Shown here piece by piece: positions 54,526 to 62,655 of a DNA stretch of 64,000 bases (within the stretch, counting starts at the first letter, position 1; each line of letters begins with the position of its first letter). Made by a program: the position numbers and the translations under genes. The DNA is from Saccharopolyspora sp. NFXS83 (GTDB taxonomy: Bacteria; Actinomycetota; Actinomycetes; Mycobacteriales; Pseudonocardiaceae), in NCBI RefSeq assembly GCF_026241095.1, contig NZ_JAPFGB010000016.1, positions 62,001 to 126,000 of the forward strand, written 5' to 3'. The notes under the pieces are model-generated. The model worked only from the letters and a program-made list of their open reading frames with translations. It made no database searches and was not told the origin of the DNA.

Positions 54526-54577
54526 GCGAGGAGGGGAACCTTCCTGTCACCCGTGACAGGAAGGTTCCCCTCCTCGC
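54526..54577. repeat. Palindromic repeat copy with GAGGGGAACC/GGTTCCCCTC arms
   Basis: Both arms carry the same extra change (AGGAGGGG against CCCCTCCT), keeping the stem perfect apart from the centre CACCCGTG. With the half-units at 43359-43412 it brackets the inverted argS-rho block. Confidence 0.9.
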
Positions 54578-54583
54578 GGGGCG

Positions 54584-54970
54584 TCAGCCGCAGTGCGCGC
54601 TGGTCGTGGCGTTGCGGATGAGGAAGACCGCCAGCAGCGCGAGGGCCGCACCGCCGAGCGCGAGCATGGGCATCAGCGGCACCTGGATCCGGTCGACCGT
54701 GAGCGCAACCCCGAACATCATCACCGGGTACGCGAACCGGAGGCCGAAGCGCTGCCACCCGTTCGACCACCGCACCCGGCCGCCGGTGAGCAGCGCGAGG
54801 CCCGCGGCGAACCCGAGCAGCACCGGGACCGACAGTTCGAAGCCCGGCTCGCCGTGGTCGAACGACCAGGTCAGCAGTGCTGCGACCCCGGTGGCGGCAC
54901 CGAGGAACAGCAACGGCAGCGAGATCCACAACCGGACCGTGAGGTTGCACAGGACAGAGCAGGGCAGCAC
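54584..54970 (-). CDS. Small integral membrane protein
   Basis: A 128-residue protein with four predicted helices (WISLPLLFLGAATGVAALLTW, a second near LLGFAAGLALLTG, then VMMFGVALTVDRI and LALGGAALALLAVFLI). No catalytic motif is seen. The start is uncertain: GTG 54970 keeps the hydrophobic N-terminus, but no good Shine-Dalgarno precedes it and a longer frame exists to 55108. It lies between DUF305 and rpmE and is transcribed away from rpmE. I do not recognise a family. Confidence 0.5.
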   Translation of the reverse strand: MLPCSVLCNLTVRLWISLPLLFLGAATGVAALLTWSFDHGEPGFELSVPVLLGFAAGLALLTGGRVRWSNGWQRFGLRFAYPVMMFGVALTVDRIQVPLMPMLALGGAALALLAVFLIRNATTSAHCG

Positions 54971-55206
54971 GGGTAAAGGATGATCGTGCGCTGCTCCGCC
55001 CGCACTGCTCAGCGGCGACCACTCGGCGGACGGTCGTCCCGTCGCGCTGGGCGGTCGTGCGGCGCCGCCACGAGGAATAACGTTCGGCCCGCCTGCGTTC
55101 CAGGTCAACGCATTCGGTCTGGCAGAATGACAGGCCGAGTCGGCTCCGGTTCACCTCGCGATGACGGTCGACGAGGACCCGGCGGCCCCGAACAGGAGGA
55201 CACGCT

Positions 55207-55434
55207 TTGAAGGCGGACATTCACCCCGAGTACGTCACCACCCAGGTGAACTGCGGCTGCGGGAACAGCTTCACCACCCGGAGCACCACCAAGGCCGGCA
55301 GCATCACGGTCGAGGTCTGCTCGAACTGCCACCCGTTCTACACGGGCAAGCAGAAGATCCTGGACACCGGCGGCCGGGTGGCTCGTTTCGAGGCCCGCTA
55401 CGGCCGTCGTCAGAAGGACGGCGCCCAGAAGTAG
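55207..55434 (+). CDS. rpmE: 50S ribosomal protein L31 (zinc-containing type)
   Basis: A 75-residue L31 with the full four-cysteine zinc ribbon: Cys16 and Cys18 in NCGCGNSF, Cys37 and Cys40 in [13 protein letters not shown] 55207 has AGGAGG about 8 bases upstream. Zinc-type L31 is often replaced by a Zur-controlled zinc-free paralogue when zinc is scarce; no paralogue is in the window. A hairpin with T4 tail follows, so it can be transcribed alone before prfA. Its separation from rho differs from the usual actinobacterial rho-rpmE order. Confidence 0.93.
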   Translation: MKADIHPEYVTTQVNCGCGNSFTTRSTTKAGSITVEVCSNCHPFYTGKQKILDTGGRVARFEARYGRRQKDGAQK

Positions 55435-55442
55435 CTGAGCCG

Positions 55443-55482
55443 ACGGCGCCCGCTCTCGCGCACTGCGCGGGGCGGGCGCCGT
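55443..55482 (+). terminator. Terminator of rpmE
   Basis: ACGGCGCCCGC (55443-55453) pairs with GCGGGCGCCGT (55472-55482); the stem ends in TTTT. Loop of 18 bases includes a smaller GC hairpin. Confidence 0.8.
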
Positions 55483-55567
55483 TTTCGTGTCGAACCCCGG
55501 CCGGGTTCGGCCCGCACCGTTCCGTTCAGCCGGTCCCGTTGCCGGTCCAGGAGTGAAGAGGGTTCCC

Positions 55568-56641
55568 GTGGAAACGTCGAAGCTCGAAGAGTTGCTCGCC
55601 GAGCACGCGGAACTGGAGCGGCGGCTGGCCGAGCCGGACGTGCACGCCGACCAGGCCACCGCGCGCAAGCTCGGGCGCCGCTACGCGGAACTGACCCCGC
55701 TGGCCAAAGCAGCCGCCGAATGGGAGCAGACCCGGTCCGACCTGGCCACGGCGCGGGAACTGGCCGCCGAGGACGACGGGTTCGCCGCGGAGGCCGATGC
55801 GCTCGCCGAAGAACTTCCCGCGCTGGAGACGAAGCTCACCGAACTGCTGCTGCCGCGGGACCCGCACGATTCCTCCGACGTCGTGCTGGAGGTCAAATCC
55901 GGTGAAGGCGGTGAGGAATCGGCGTTGTTCGCGGGCGACCTGCTGCGGATGTACCTGCGCTACGCCGAGCGGCAAGGCTGGCGGGCCGACGTGCTCGACG
56001 CCACCGAATCCGACCTGGGCGGCTACAAGGACGTCACGGTCGCGGTGAAGACCAAGGCCGGGGACACCGGACCCGACGGCGTCTGGGCGAAGCTGAAGTT
56101 CGAAGGCGGCGTGCACCGCGTGCAGCGGGTGCCGGTGACCGAGTCCCAAGGCCGGGTGCACACCTCCGCCGCCGGGGTGCTGGTGTACCCGGAGACCGAA
56201 GAGGTCGAAGTCGAGGTCGACGAGAAGGACCTCCGCATCGACGTGTACCGGTCCTCAGGTCCCGGCGGGCAGAGCGTCAACACCACCGACTCCGCGGTGC
56301 GCATCACGCACCTGCCCACGGGCACCGTCGTGTCCTGCCAGAACGAGAAATCGCAGCTGCAGAACAAGCTGCGCGCCATCCAGGTGCTGCGCGCCCGGTT
56401 GCAGGCGCTCGCCGAGGAGGAGGCGCAGAAGGAGGCCGCCGAGACGCGGCGCAGCCAAGTGCGCACAGTGGACCGGTCCGAACGCGTCCGCACCTACAAC
56501 TTCGCGGAGAACCGCATCTCCGATCACCGGGTGAACTACAAGGCCTACAACCTGGACCACGTGCTCGACGGCGAACTCGACGGGGTGCTCGGTGCGCTGG
56601 TCGCTGCGGACCGGGAAGAGCGGCTCGCTTCCAGCTCGTGA
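55568..56641 (+). CDS. prfA: Peptide chain release factor 1
   Basis: A 357-residue release factor. The GGQ peptidyl-hydrolysis loop is in [19 protein letters not shown] and the stop-codon-reading PxT motif of RF1 is PVT in [16 protein letters not shown], so it recognises UAA and UAG. GTG 55568 follows GAAGAGGG by 5 bases; a longer frame from 55487 is unlikely. The methyltransferase gene prmC that modifies the GGQ glutamine lies immediately downstream. Confidence 0.93.
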   Translation: METSKLEELLAEHAELERRLAEPDVHADQATARKLGRRYAELTPLAKAAAEWEQTRSDLATARELAAEDDGFAAEADALAEELPALETKLTELLLPRDPHDSSDVVLEVKSGEGGEESALFAGDLLRMYLRYAERQGWRADVLDATESDLGGYKDVTVAVKTKAGDTGPDGVWAKLKFEGGVHRVQRVPVTESQGRVHTSAAGVLVYPETEEVEVEVDEKDLRIDVYRSSGPGGQSVNTTDSAVRITHLPTGTVVSCQNEKSQLQNKLRAIQVLRARLQALAEEEAQKEAAETRRSQVRTVDRSERVRTYNFAENRISDHRVNYKAYNLDHVLDGELDGVLGALVAADREERLASSS

Positions 56642-56671
56642 GGGGCCTCCGAACCGACCGGTGTGTCCGTC

Positions 56672-56693
56672 GTGACAGGAAGGTTCCCCTCCG
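56672..56693 (+). repeat. Single half-unit of the repeat between prfA and prmC
   Basis: One plus-orientation half-unit with GGTTCCCCTCC core, no inverted partner. Together with 60167-60191 it is one of two isolated halves. Confidence 0.8.
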
Positions 56694-56745
56694 TCCGGGG
56701 TGTCGCCTGAACGAGGCGGCGGATCACGCGCTCTAAGCTTGCCCC

Positions 56746-57621
56746 GTGACTCGACAGCCACTGCGCCTGGCCATCCTCGAAGCGGAACGCATGTTGTCCG
56801 CGGCAGGCGTGGCGAGCCCCCGCACCGACGCCGAACTGCTGGCCGCGCACTTGCTCGGCGTGGAGCGGACGAAACTGATGATGGTGCCGCTGGTCGACCC
56901 GCCGGTGGTGGAGGCGCTGCAGGCGCTGGTCCGGCAACGCGCGGACCGGATTCCGCTGCAGCACCTGGTGGGAACCGCGAGCCTCGGCAACGTGACGCTC
57001 AGCGTCGGGCCCGGCGTGTTCGTCCCCCGCCCGGAGACCGAACTGCTGCTGGCGTGGGGGCTCGCGACCCTCGAAGGCGTCGAACGCCCCATCGTGGTCG
57101 ATCTGTGCACGGGAACCGGTGCGCTGGCACTGGCCATGGCCAACGCGCGCCCGGACGCGCAGGTGCACGCCGTGGAAGTCGACCCGCACGCGCTGGCCTG
57201 GGCACGGCACAACATCGATCAGCAGGCGGTGGCCGGGGACACCCCGGTGCGGCTCTACGCGGGCGACGTGTTCGACCAGACGCTGCTGATGGAACTGGAG
57301 GGCCTGGTCGACCTGGTGCTGTGCAACCCGCCGTACGTGCCGGAGGGCACGCCGGTTCCGCCCGAGGTGCGCGATCACGATCCGCACGGTGCGGTCTTCG
57401 GCGGGCGCGACGGGCTCGACGTGGTCCGGCAGGTCGTCGGGTGCGCGGCTCGACTGCTCCGGCAGGGCGGTGGCCTGGCGATCGAGCACGACGACACCCA
57501 CGGCGGCTCCGTGCCCGCGCTGCTCAAGGCGCGGCGCGTGCTCAGCGACGTCGAGGACCACGCCGATCTGGCGGGGCGCCCCAGGTTCGCCACCGCCCAC
57601 CGGGCCGCCCCCGAGCTCTGA
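56746..57621 (+). CDS. prmC: Release factor glutamine methyltransferase
   Basis: A 291-residue SAM-dependent methyltransferase. The N-terminal helical domain precedes VFVPRPETELLL, VVDLCTGTGALALAMA (motif I) and the catalytic CNPPYVPEG (NPPY), the motif that grips glutamine. It N5-methylates the glutamine of the GGQ loop of release factors 1 and 2. GTG 56746 lies 6 bases after TAAGCT (56734-56739), so it appears leaderless. Gene order prfA-prmC is conserved. Confidence 0.93.
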   Translation: MTRQPLRLAILEAERMLSAAGVASPRTDAELLAAHLLGVERTKLMMVPLVDPPVVEALQALVRQRADRIPLQHLVGTASLGNVTLSVGPGVFVPRPETELLLAWGLATLEGVERPIVVDLCTGTGALALAMANARPDAQVHAVEVDPHALAWARHNIDQQAVAGDTPVRLYAGDVFDQTLLMELEGLVDLVLCNPPYVPEGTPVPPEVRDHDPHGAVFGGRDGLDVVRQVVGCAARLLRQGGGLAIEHDDTHGGSVPALLKARRVLSDVEDHADLAGRPRFATAHRAAPEL

Positions 57622-57762
57622 CCCGCCGGCCGAGCCCCGGCTGATCCCCCGCGTAAACCCGCCGGAGTCCAGGTCGTGAGGACCTGCACTCCTGCCGTCG
57701 GCTGCCCGATTGCGGCCGTCGCCCCCGTCGGTGCACTCCTCTCTCCGCACGTCGTGATGGCC

Positions 57763-57814
57763 GCGAGGAGGGGAACCTTTCTGCCACATGTGGCAGAAAG
57801 GTTCCCCTCCTCGC
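57763..57814. repeat. Perfect palindromic repeat copy with GAGGGG arms
   Basis: Both 26-base arms are exact complements; the centre is CACATGTG rather than CACCGGTG, and the inner arm reads CTTTCTGCCACA. Confidence 0.92.
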
Positions 57815-57866
57815 ATGAGCCCGCGGAACGGCGCGGGGCGCAGGGGGCGGGGGCGGGCGCACGAAA

Positions 57867-57899
57867 AATCCGGCCAGGGGCTGTGCCCCTGGCCGGATT
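57867..57899 (-). terminator. Terminator of the DivIVA/Scy-like gene
   Basis: A 15-bp stem (57867-57881 with 57885-57899, loop TGT) preceded by five A on the plus strand, that is, followed by T on the minus strand. It is 70 bases past the stop of the minus-strand gene. Confidence 0.85.
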
Positions 57900-57968
57900 G
57901 GATCCGTCCAGATGTGCCGGTGCGCCCGGCGGTGGAACCGGTCCGCGTAGGTGTGTTCGCGCTCCGGG

Positions 57969-59549
57969 TCAGCGACGCGGGCGGGAACCCTGCTCGGCCG
58001 GTTCGGCCTTGGGAGCTCCACCTTGGTTGGCCGGACGCTGCTGCTGCTCGGCGGTGGTGCCGGGGATGGGCAGCTGGATCCGCCGCGTCGGCGGATCGTG
58101 CGGGTTCTGCTGCTGCGCCGGCGCGTTGCCGGGCAGGTTCTGGCGCTGGATCTTCTCCGTCGGCCCGTCACCCGCGGCGGGTTGCGACTTGCGCTGTTCC
58201 CGCGGCTGCGGCGGTCGCTCCTCGGCGACAGCGGTCTCCGCGGACTTGCGCGCCTGCTCGCGCGCCTCCGCGGCGGCTTCCCGCAGCGCGGCTTCCTCTT
58301 CGTCCTCCTGCGCGAGGCGGGACAGCAGCGGAGTCGTCTGCCCGAGCAGTTCGGCGGCGTCCCGCAACTTCCCGGCGACGGTGTCGCGCAGCTCGGTCAG
58401 CGAATGCACCTGCTGGTCGGCCTTGGTGAGCCTGCGCTGGCACTCCTCGGTGGTGACGCCCAGCCGCTTCTCCGCGTCGAGGCGCGCCTCGCGGATGAGG
58501 CGTTCGCTTTCGCGGGTGCCTTCCTCGACGAGCCGGGTCGCTTCGTCCGTGGTCTCCCGGATCATCCGCTCGGAACGCTCGGTGGCCTCGCTGACCAGCC
58601 GCTCGGCTTCCTGGGTGCTCTCCCGCTCGCGCTTCTGCGCGGCTTCGACGCTGTCCTTCTCCCGCTGCTGCGCCGCCGCGGTGCTCTCCTGCTCGCGGCG
58701 CTGCGCGGCCTCGGTGCTCTCCCGTTCGAGGCGCTGGGCGGCTTCGGTGCTCTCCCGCTCCAGCTTCTCGGCGGCTTGGGTGGACTCGGTGGTGAGCCTG
58801 GTGGCCTCGTCGGTGGCTTCGCGGACCCGCCGGTGCGCCTCGTTGGTGCCTTCCCGCAGCCTGCGGTTGGCTTCCTCGGTGGCTTCGCGGACGCGGCGCT
58901 GGGCGTCGGCCTTGCTGGTGGTCTCCTGCTCGGTGAGGGTCTTCATCGACTCGGTCCGCCGCGCGGCCATCGCGATCTCGAAGTCCTCTTCGACCTGCAC
59001 GCGGCGGGCCTCGGACTCCTCATCGGCGCGCTTGCGGTTCTCCTCGGCCTCGCTGGTGATCCGCTCCGCCTCGGCCTTGGCCTTGTCGAGCACCGAGCGG
59101 TGCTCCTGCTCCATCTCGGAGCGGCGGGTGTCGACCTCGGCGATGAGCTTCTCGTAGCGGGTGCGCAGCGCCCCGGCTTCCGCTTCGGAGCGGGAGCGCG
59201 TCTCGGCGGCGTCCTTCTCCGCGCGCGAGCGGATGTCGTTGGCCTCGTCCTGCGCCAGCCGCAGCATCCGCTGCAACCGCTCGCTGAGCCCTTCCAGCGT
59301 CGTCGGCGGCTTCGACAGCCGTTCCACCTGTCCGCGCAGGTTCTCGATCTCCGAGCGGGAGGACTCGAGCTGCTTCGACACGTCTCGTGCCTGCGAAACG
59401 GCCGCGTCGCGGTCGGAGGTGATGATGCGCAGATCTGCGTCGACCCGTTCGAGATGCTCGTCGACCTGGGCGCGGTCGTATCCGTTCTTGCGAACGAGGT
59501 CGAAGCCCGATCCCAGCGGGAGAAGATCACGGTCGTCGGCGAGGCCCAT
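57969..59549 (-). CDS. DivIVA/Scy-like coiled-coil protein with 11-residue repeats
   Basis: A 526-residue filament-type protein. The N-terminal region (FDLVRKNGYDRAQVDEHLER) matches the DivIVA/GpsB membrane-binding start. Most of the rest is coiled coil. Residues 222-375 are fourteen consecutive 11-residue repeats such as ESTEAAQRLER, EATDEATRLTT and EGTNEAHRRVR, a hendecad pattern; the C-terminal ~80 residues are Gln/Pro-rich and disordered (GNAPAQQQNPHDPPTRR). The organisation recalls Streptomyces Scy/FilP or Wag31-interacting cytoskeletal proteins that organise polar growth. It is not a classic DivIVA, being twice as long. ATG 59549 is the only good start. Confidence 0.82.
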   Translation of the reverse strand: MGLADDRDLLPLGSGFDLVRKNGYDRAQVDEHLERVDADLRIITSDRDAAVSQARDVSKQLESSRSEIENLRGQVERLSKPPTTLEGLSERLQRMLRLAQDEANDIRSRAEKDAAETRSRSEAEAGALRTRYEKLIAEVDTRRSEMEQEHRSVLDKAKAEAERITSEAEENRKRADEESEARRVQVEEDFEIAMAARRTESMKTLTEQETTSKADAQRRVREATEEANRRLREGTNEAHRRVREATDEATRLTTESTQAAEKLERESTEAAQRLERESTEAAQRREQESTAAAQQREKDSVEAAQKRERESTQEAERLVSEATERSERMIRETTDEATRLVEEGTRESERLIREARLDAEKRLGVTTEECQRRLTKADQQVHSLTELRDTVAGKLRDAAELLGQTTPLLSRLAQEDEEEAALREAAAEAREQARKSAETAVAEERPPQPREQRKSQPAAGDGPTEKIQRQNLPGNAPAQQQNPHDPPTRRIQLPIPGTTAEQQQRPANQGGAPKAEPAEQGSRPRR

Positions 59550-59730
59550 GGTGCCACGCTACCTGGAAGGCAACAGCGTTGTGGGAGGTGTGGGCGGGAT
59601 GACGGGAGAATTCGCCGACGTGGACCACCTGCTCGGTGGTGCGGCGTCCGGTACCGGGTCGAAAGTCCCTTGACCGGCCGGTCAGTCAAGGCGAACGGTG
59701 AGGGAGTCGGCAGCGCTGGAGGTGATCGAC

Positions 59731-60123
59731 ATGGCCACCATGGCGAACGAACCGTCGAAGATCAAGCCGTGGACCCGGTGGCAGGACTGGGCCGCGCTGG
59801 TGCTCGGGGTGTACGTGATCCTCGCGACGATGTGGACGCGGACCAGCAGCGGCGCGATCTCGGCGATGATCGTCCTCGGGGCGTTGCTGGTGCTCGCCGC
59901 GGTGTGGTCGCTCGCCATGCCCGGCTCGATGACCAGTGAGTACGCCCACATGTTGCTGGGAGTGCTGCTGTTCCTCTCGCCGTGGGTGCTCGGCTACGCG
60001 GCGCTCACCGGCGCGGCGTGGACGTCCTGGGTGGTGGGGGTGCTGGCCGTCGTTGTCGGTGCCGCCGCGCTCCCCGAGGCGAACGTGGCGCACGGCAGGG
60101 GCATGGCCGCCGGCCAGCACTAG
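59731..60123 (+). CDS. SPW repeat membrane protein
   Basis: A 130-residue protein with four membrane segments arranged as two related halves, each with a tryptophan-rich turn (WTRWQDWAALVLGVYVI and LLFLSPWVLGYAAL), the SPW repeat pattern. ATG 59731 has GGAGG 9 bases upstream; the longer frame from 59698 is less likely. Function unknown; members occur in envelope-stress or vitamin-related loci. Confidence 0.72.
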   Translation: MATMANEPSKIKPWTRWQDWAALVLGVYVILATMWTRTSSGAISAMIVLGALLVLAAVWSLAMPGSMTSEYAHMLLGVLLFLSPWVLGYAALTGAAWTSWVVGVLAVVVGAAALPEANVAHGRGMAAGQH

Positions 60124-60166
60124 GCCGGACCGTCCGGGATTCCGGTTCGGCTCAGCCTGCCGATCC

Positions 60167-60191
60167 GTGACAGGAAGGTTCCCTTCCTCGC
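60167..60191 (+). repeat. Single half-unit of the repeat after the SPW gene
   Basis: A complete plus-orientation half-unit, GTGACAGGAAGG to CTTCCTCGC, without an inverted partner. Confidence 0.85.
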
Positions 60192-60257
60192 ATTCGGCGT
60201 CGGGCGTCGGCGTGCGCTCCGCGCGGTGCTGCTCCCCCGAGGTGGAGAGGCGTGCCG

Positions 60258-60983
60258 ATGGATGGATCATCGGGTAGGTGGACGCCCCCGTCCGCCGGGG
60301 AGTCCGGGGCGGGCCGTCGCGCCCGGTCCCCGGGCCGGACGGGCGCCGCCGGTCGGACGGGGCCGCGCGAAGTGCTCGGCGGCGGTCCGGCTTCGGCGCG
60401 GGACCGGATCCTCTCGGCGGCGGGGGAGTTGTTCGCCGAGTCGGGGTTCGCGGCCACCCCCACCTCGCGGATCGCGGAGCGGGCCCAGGTGCCCAAGGGG
60501 CTGATCCACTACTACTTCCGCCGGAAACCCGACCTGCTCGTCGCGCTCGTGGAGAGGTTGCCCGCCGAGCGGATCGACGCCGACCGGGTCGTGGTCGTCG
60601 GGGACCTGGTGGGCAGCCTCGGCAGGCTGGTCGATGAACTGGACCGCGCGTGCGCGTCCGCGTCGCCGCTCAGCCACTTGCTGTGGCGGGAGGCCGACAC
60701 GCACAGCGCGGTGCGGCGGGCGCTGCGGGAGCGGTTCCGGGGTGCGGTGGAGCAGATCCGCCAGGTCGTGGCGCGCGCCCTGCCGGAGCGCGCCGACGAC
60801 GGTGAGCTCGACACGGCCGCGGTCCTGCTGGCCAGGGCGGTCGACCACCGGCATGCGGTGACCGGACGCGTCGAACGCGATGCCGCGGCCGACCTTGAGA
60901 TCGACTTCATCGCCCGCGCGCTGCAACCGCACGTTCGGCGCGGGGCTCGGGTGCGCACCGCCGGAGGAGCCGATCTCGGCTGA
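60258..60983 (+). CDS. TetR-family transcriptional regulator
   Basis: A 241-residue regulator with an unusual ~45-residue Gly/Arg/Ala-rich N-terminal extension, then the TetR helix-turn-helix: ARDRILSAAGELFAESGFAA, TSRIAERAQVPKGLIHYYF and RRKPDLLVALVERL. The ligand domain is helical. ATG 60258 is used because GGAGAGG is 7 bases upstream; GTG 60252 is too near it. It ends 9 bases before the convergent epimerase gene. Its target is not evident; the SPW gene upstream is 134 bases away on the same strand. Confidence 0.8.
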   Translation: MDGSSGRWTPPSAGESGAGRRARSPGRTGAAGRTGPREVLGGGPASARDRILSAAGELFAESGFAATPTSRIAERAQVPKGLIHYYFRRKPDLLVALVERLPAERIDADRVVVVGDLVGSLGRLVDELDRACASASPLSHLLWREADTHSAVRRALRERFRGAVEQIRQVVARALPERADDGELDTAAVLLARAVDHRHAVTGRVERDAAADLEIDFIARALQPHVRRGARVRTAGGADLG

Positions 60984-60991
60984 CGGGCCGG

Positions 60992-61432
60992 TCAGGCCGC
61001 GGGTTCGACGAGCTCCACCAGCACGCCGCCGGCGTCCTTCGGATGCACGAAGTTGATGCGGCTGTCGGCGGTGCCGCGACGCGGGGCGTCGTAGAGCAAC
61101 CGCAGTCCTTTGGCACGCAGTGCCGCGCTGGCGGCCTCGACGTCGGTGACCCGGAACGCGAGTTGCTGCAGCCCTGGGTTGTTGCGCTCGAGGAACTTCG
61201 CGATCGCGGAATCCGGTCGCAGGGGAGCGAGCAACTGGATCTGGGTGGCCCCCGCGGTGTCGCCCGGCGCCCGCAGCATCGCCTCGTGGACCCCTTGCTC
61301 CTCGTTGACCTCGCTGTGGGTGACTTCGAGGCCGAAGGTCGAGCGCTGGAACTCGATCGCGGCGTCGAGGTCGGCCACCGCGATGCCGACGTGATCGACG
61401 GCGGTGATCAGTCCGCTCAGTTCGCTGTGCAT
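60992..61432 (-). CDS. mce: Methylmalonyl-CoA epimerase
   Basis: A 146-residue VOC-fold protein. Two glyoxalase-like halves are visible; metal ligands are expected in DHVGIAVADLDA (His), GLQQLAFRVTD and VLVELVEPAA (Glu). It interconverts the 2R and 2S forms of methylmalonyl-CoA for propionyl-CoA use or polyketide precursor supply. ATG 61432 is 7 bases after TAGGCT on the minus strand (61445-61440), so it seems leaderless. A longer frame to 61603 reads through promoter sequence. The thiolase gene further on is often clustered with mce in actinomycetes. Confidence 0.9.
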   Translation of the reverse strand: MHSELSGLITAVDHVGIAVADLDAAIEFQRSTFGLEVTHSEVNEEQGVHEAMLRAPGDTAGATQIQLLAPLRPDSAIAKFLERNNPGLQQLAFRVTDVEAASAALRAKGLRLLYDAPRRGTADSRINFVHPKDAGGVLVELVEPAA

Positions 61433-61439
61433 GGTGGGC

Positions 61440-61445
61440 AGCCTA
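61440..61445 (-). promoter_or_regulatory. -10 hexamer TAGGCT for leaderless mce
   Basis: TAGGCT on the minus strand, then 7 bases to ATG 61432. Confidence 0.5.
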
Positions 61446-61546
61446 ACGCGCCGTGAACCCGGCGTGAGTGTGCGAAATGTGGCAAGAAAAGGTGTTGTGC
61501 GCTGCTGGGATTGCACTGATCGGCGGAGTCGGGGGTGCAGTGACCG

Positions 61547-61571
61547 ACGTGAACATGTTGCTAGTTCACGT
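61547..61571 (+). promoter_or_regulatory. Inverted repeat upstream of the secreted protein gene
   Basis: ACGTGAAC - 9 bases - GTTCACGT, perfect 8-bp arms, ending 13 bases before the start codon. It may be an operator or a 5' leader hairpin near the ribosome-binding site. Confidence 0.45.
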
Positions 61572-61584
61572 CGAAAGGTAAGTG

Positions 61585-62595
61585 ATGGTTGCGAAGAAAC
61601 CAAACCGGCTGAGACCTCGGCCGCTCCTGATCGCGGCGGTCGCCGCGGTCGTCACCATGGGCGTGCCCTCGTTCGCCGTCGCGGCAGGGGGCGGCGGGAC
61701 CGTCTCCGGTGGCGGTGGCCCCAACCCCGAGGAGATCCGGCTCAAGCACGAACGCGCTCGAGTCGCCGCGGCCCCGCTGAAGTTCGGGGCCGAATCCTAC
61801 GAATCCGTGCGATCCGCGGCGGCGGACGCCGCGGGAACCGCCGACTGCTCGGTGAGCACGGACGCCGCCACCTACCTGACCCTGTCGACGACCTGGCCTG
61901 AAGTCGCGGGATCCGGGGAGGCGCCGTCGCCCATGACCCTGTCCCGCTACGACGACCAGACCGCGCTTGCCGACCCCGAGCAGCGCGGCGACGGGCTCTT
62001 CTTCAACCCGGGGGTCGGGATCTGGCAGCTCGACTCCGCCGGTCTCGGGGCGGACGAGACGGCGGCCACCGCCATCGACTCGGCCGCCGCGGCGTCGAAG
62101 GTCGCGCCGTACCTGGTGGGGAAGTACTGCGACTCGGTGGGCTCCGGTGCTTCCAGCGCCGCCGCGCGCGCCACGGCTTGGAAGGCCTGGCACGCCTGTG
62201 ACGAAGGCGCCTGCGAGGACGTCTACCAGCGGCTCGCGAAAGAAGGGGTCGCCAAGGACTCCACCGTGTCCCGGTACGGCGGCGCGGAACCACGCAAGTG
62301 CACCTACGAGGGCGCGTCCTACGACTGCCTCTACGTCGACCCCGGTGCCGTCGAAGGCGAAGATGCCTGGACATCGCCGGACTTCGGGCCCGCACCGGTT
62401 CCCGATCCGTTCTACGTCTTCACCTACACCAGCGGCGGCGCCGATTACGAGGTCCGCTACTGGCTCGATGCCGACTCCGGCGCGGAAAGCGACGTGTCCG
62501 CGTCGCGGGAGCTGGGCGTCGACGCGCGCACCGCGCTGCACTGGGAAGCCGACTCCGGCCTCTGCGACACCACGGCCACCCGCGGCGACTGCTGA
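61585..62595 (+). CDS. Secreted cysteine-rich protein, possibly lysozyme-like
   Basis: A 336-residue exported protein. The signal peptide is PRPLLIAAVAAVVTMGVPSF with cleavage near AVA-AG (residue ~34). The mature part has eight cysteines, likely four disulfides. FFNPGVGIWQLDSAGLG resembles the catalytic-cleft region of some transglycosylase/lysozyme-fold proteins, but I cannot identify a catalytic glutamate with confidence. ATG 61585 follows AAGG weakly; GTG 61582 is the alternative. The family is not recognised with certainty; a cell-wall role is an inference from export and the cysteine pattern. Confidence 0.6.
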   Translation: MVAKKPNRLRPRPLLIAAVAAVVTMGVPSFAVAAGGGGTVSGGGGPNPEEIRLKHERARVAAAPLKFGAESYESVRSAAADAAGTADCSVSTDAATYLTLSTTWPEVAGSGEAPSPMTLSRYDDQTALADPEQRGDGLFFNPGVGIWQLDSAGLGADETAATAIDSAAAASKVAPYLVGKYCDSVGSGASSAAARATAWKAWHACDEGACEDVYQRLAKEGVAKDSTVSRYGGAEPRKCTYEGASYDCLYVDPGAVEGEDAWTSPDFGPAPVPDPFYVFTYTSGGADYEVRYWLDADSGAESDVSASRELGVDARTALHWEADSGLCDTTATRGDC

Positions 62596-62601
62596 ACCGC
62601 T

Positions 62602-62655
62602 GCGAGGAAGGGAACCTTCCTGTCAGACCGGTGACGGGAAGGTTCCCTTCCTCGC
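62602..62655. repeat. Palindromic repeat copy with shifted centre
   Basis: Inverted pair whose centre is TGTCAGACCGGTGACG, so the two arms are 2 bases further apart than usual; otherwise the outer arms pair perfectly. A degenerate GGGAACGTTCCC trace follows at about 62680. Confidence 0.85.

Larger units (their letters stand above)
57622..57968. other. Intergenic region holding a repeat and a terminator
   Basis: 347 bases between convergent genes. No gene is seen. It contains the palindromic repeat at 57763-57814 and the terminator at 57867-57899. Confidence 0.7.
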
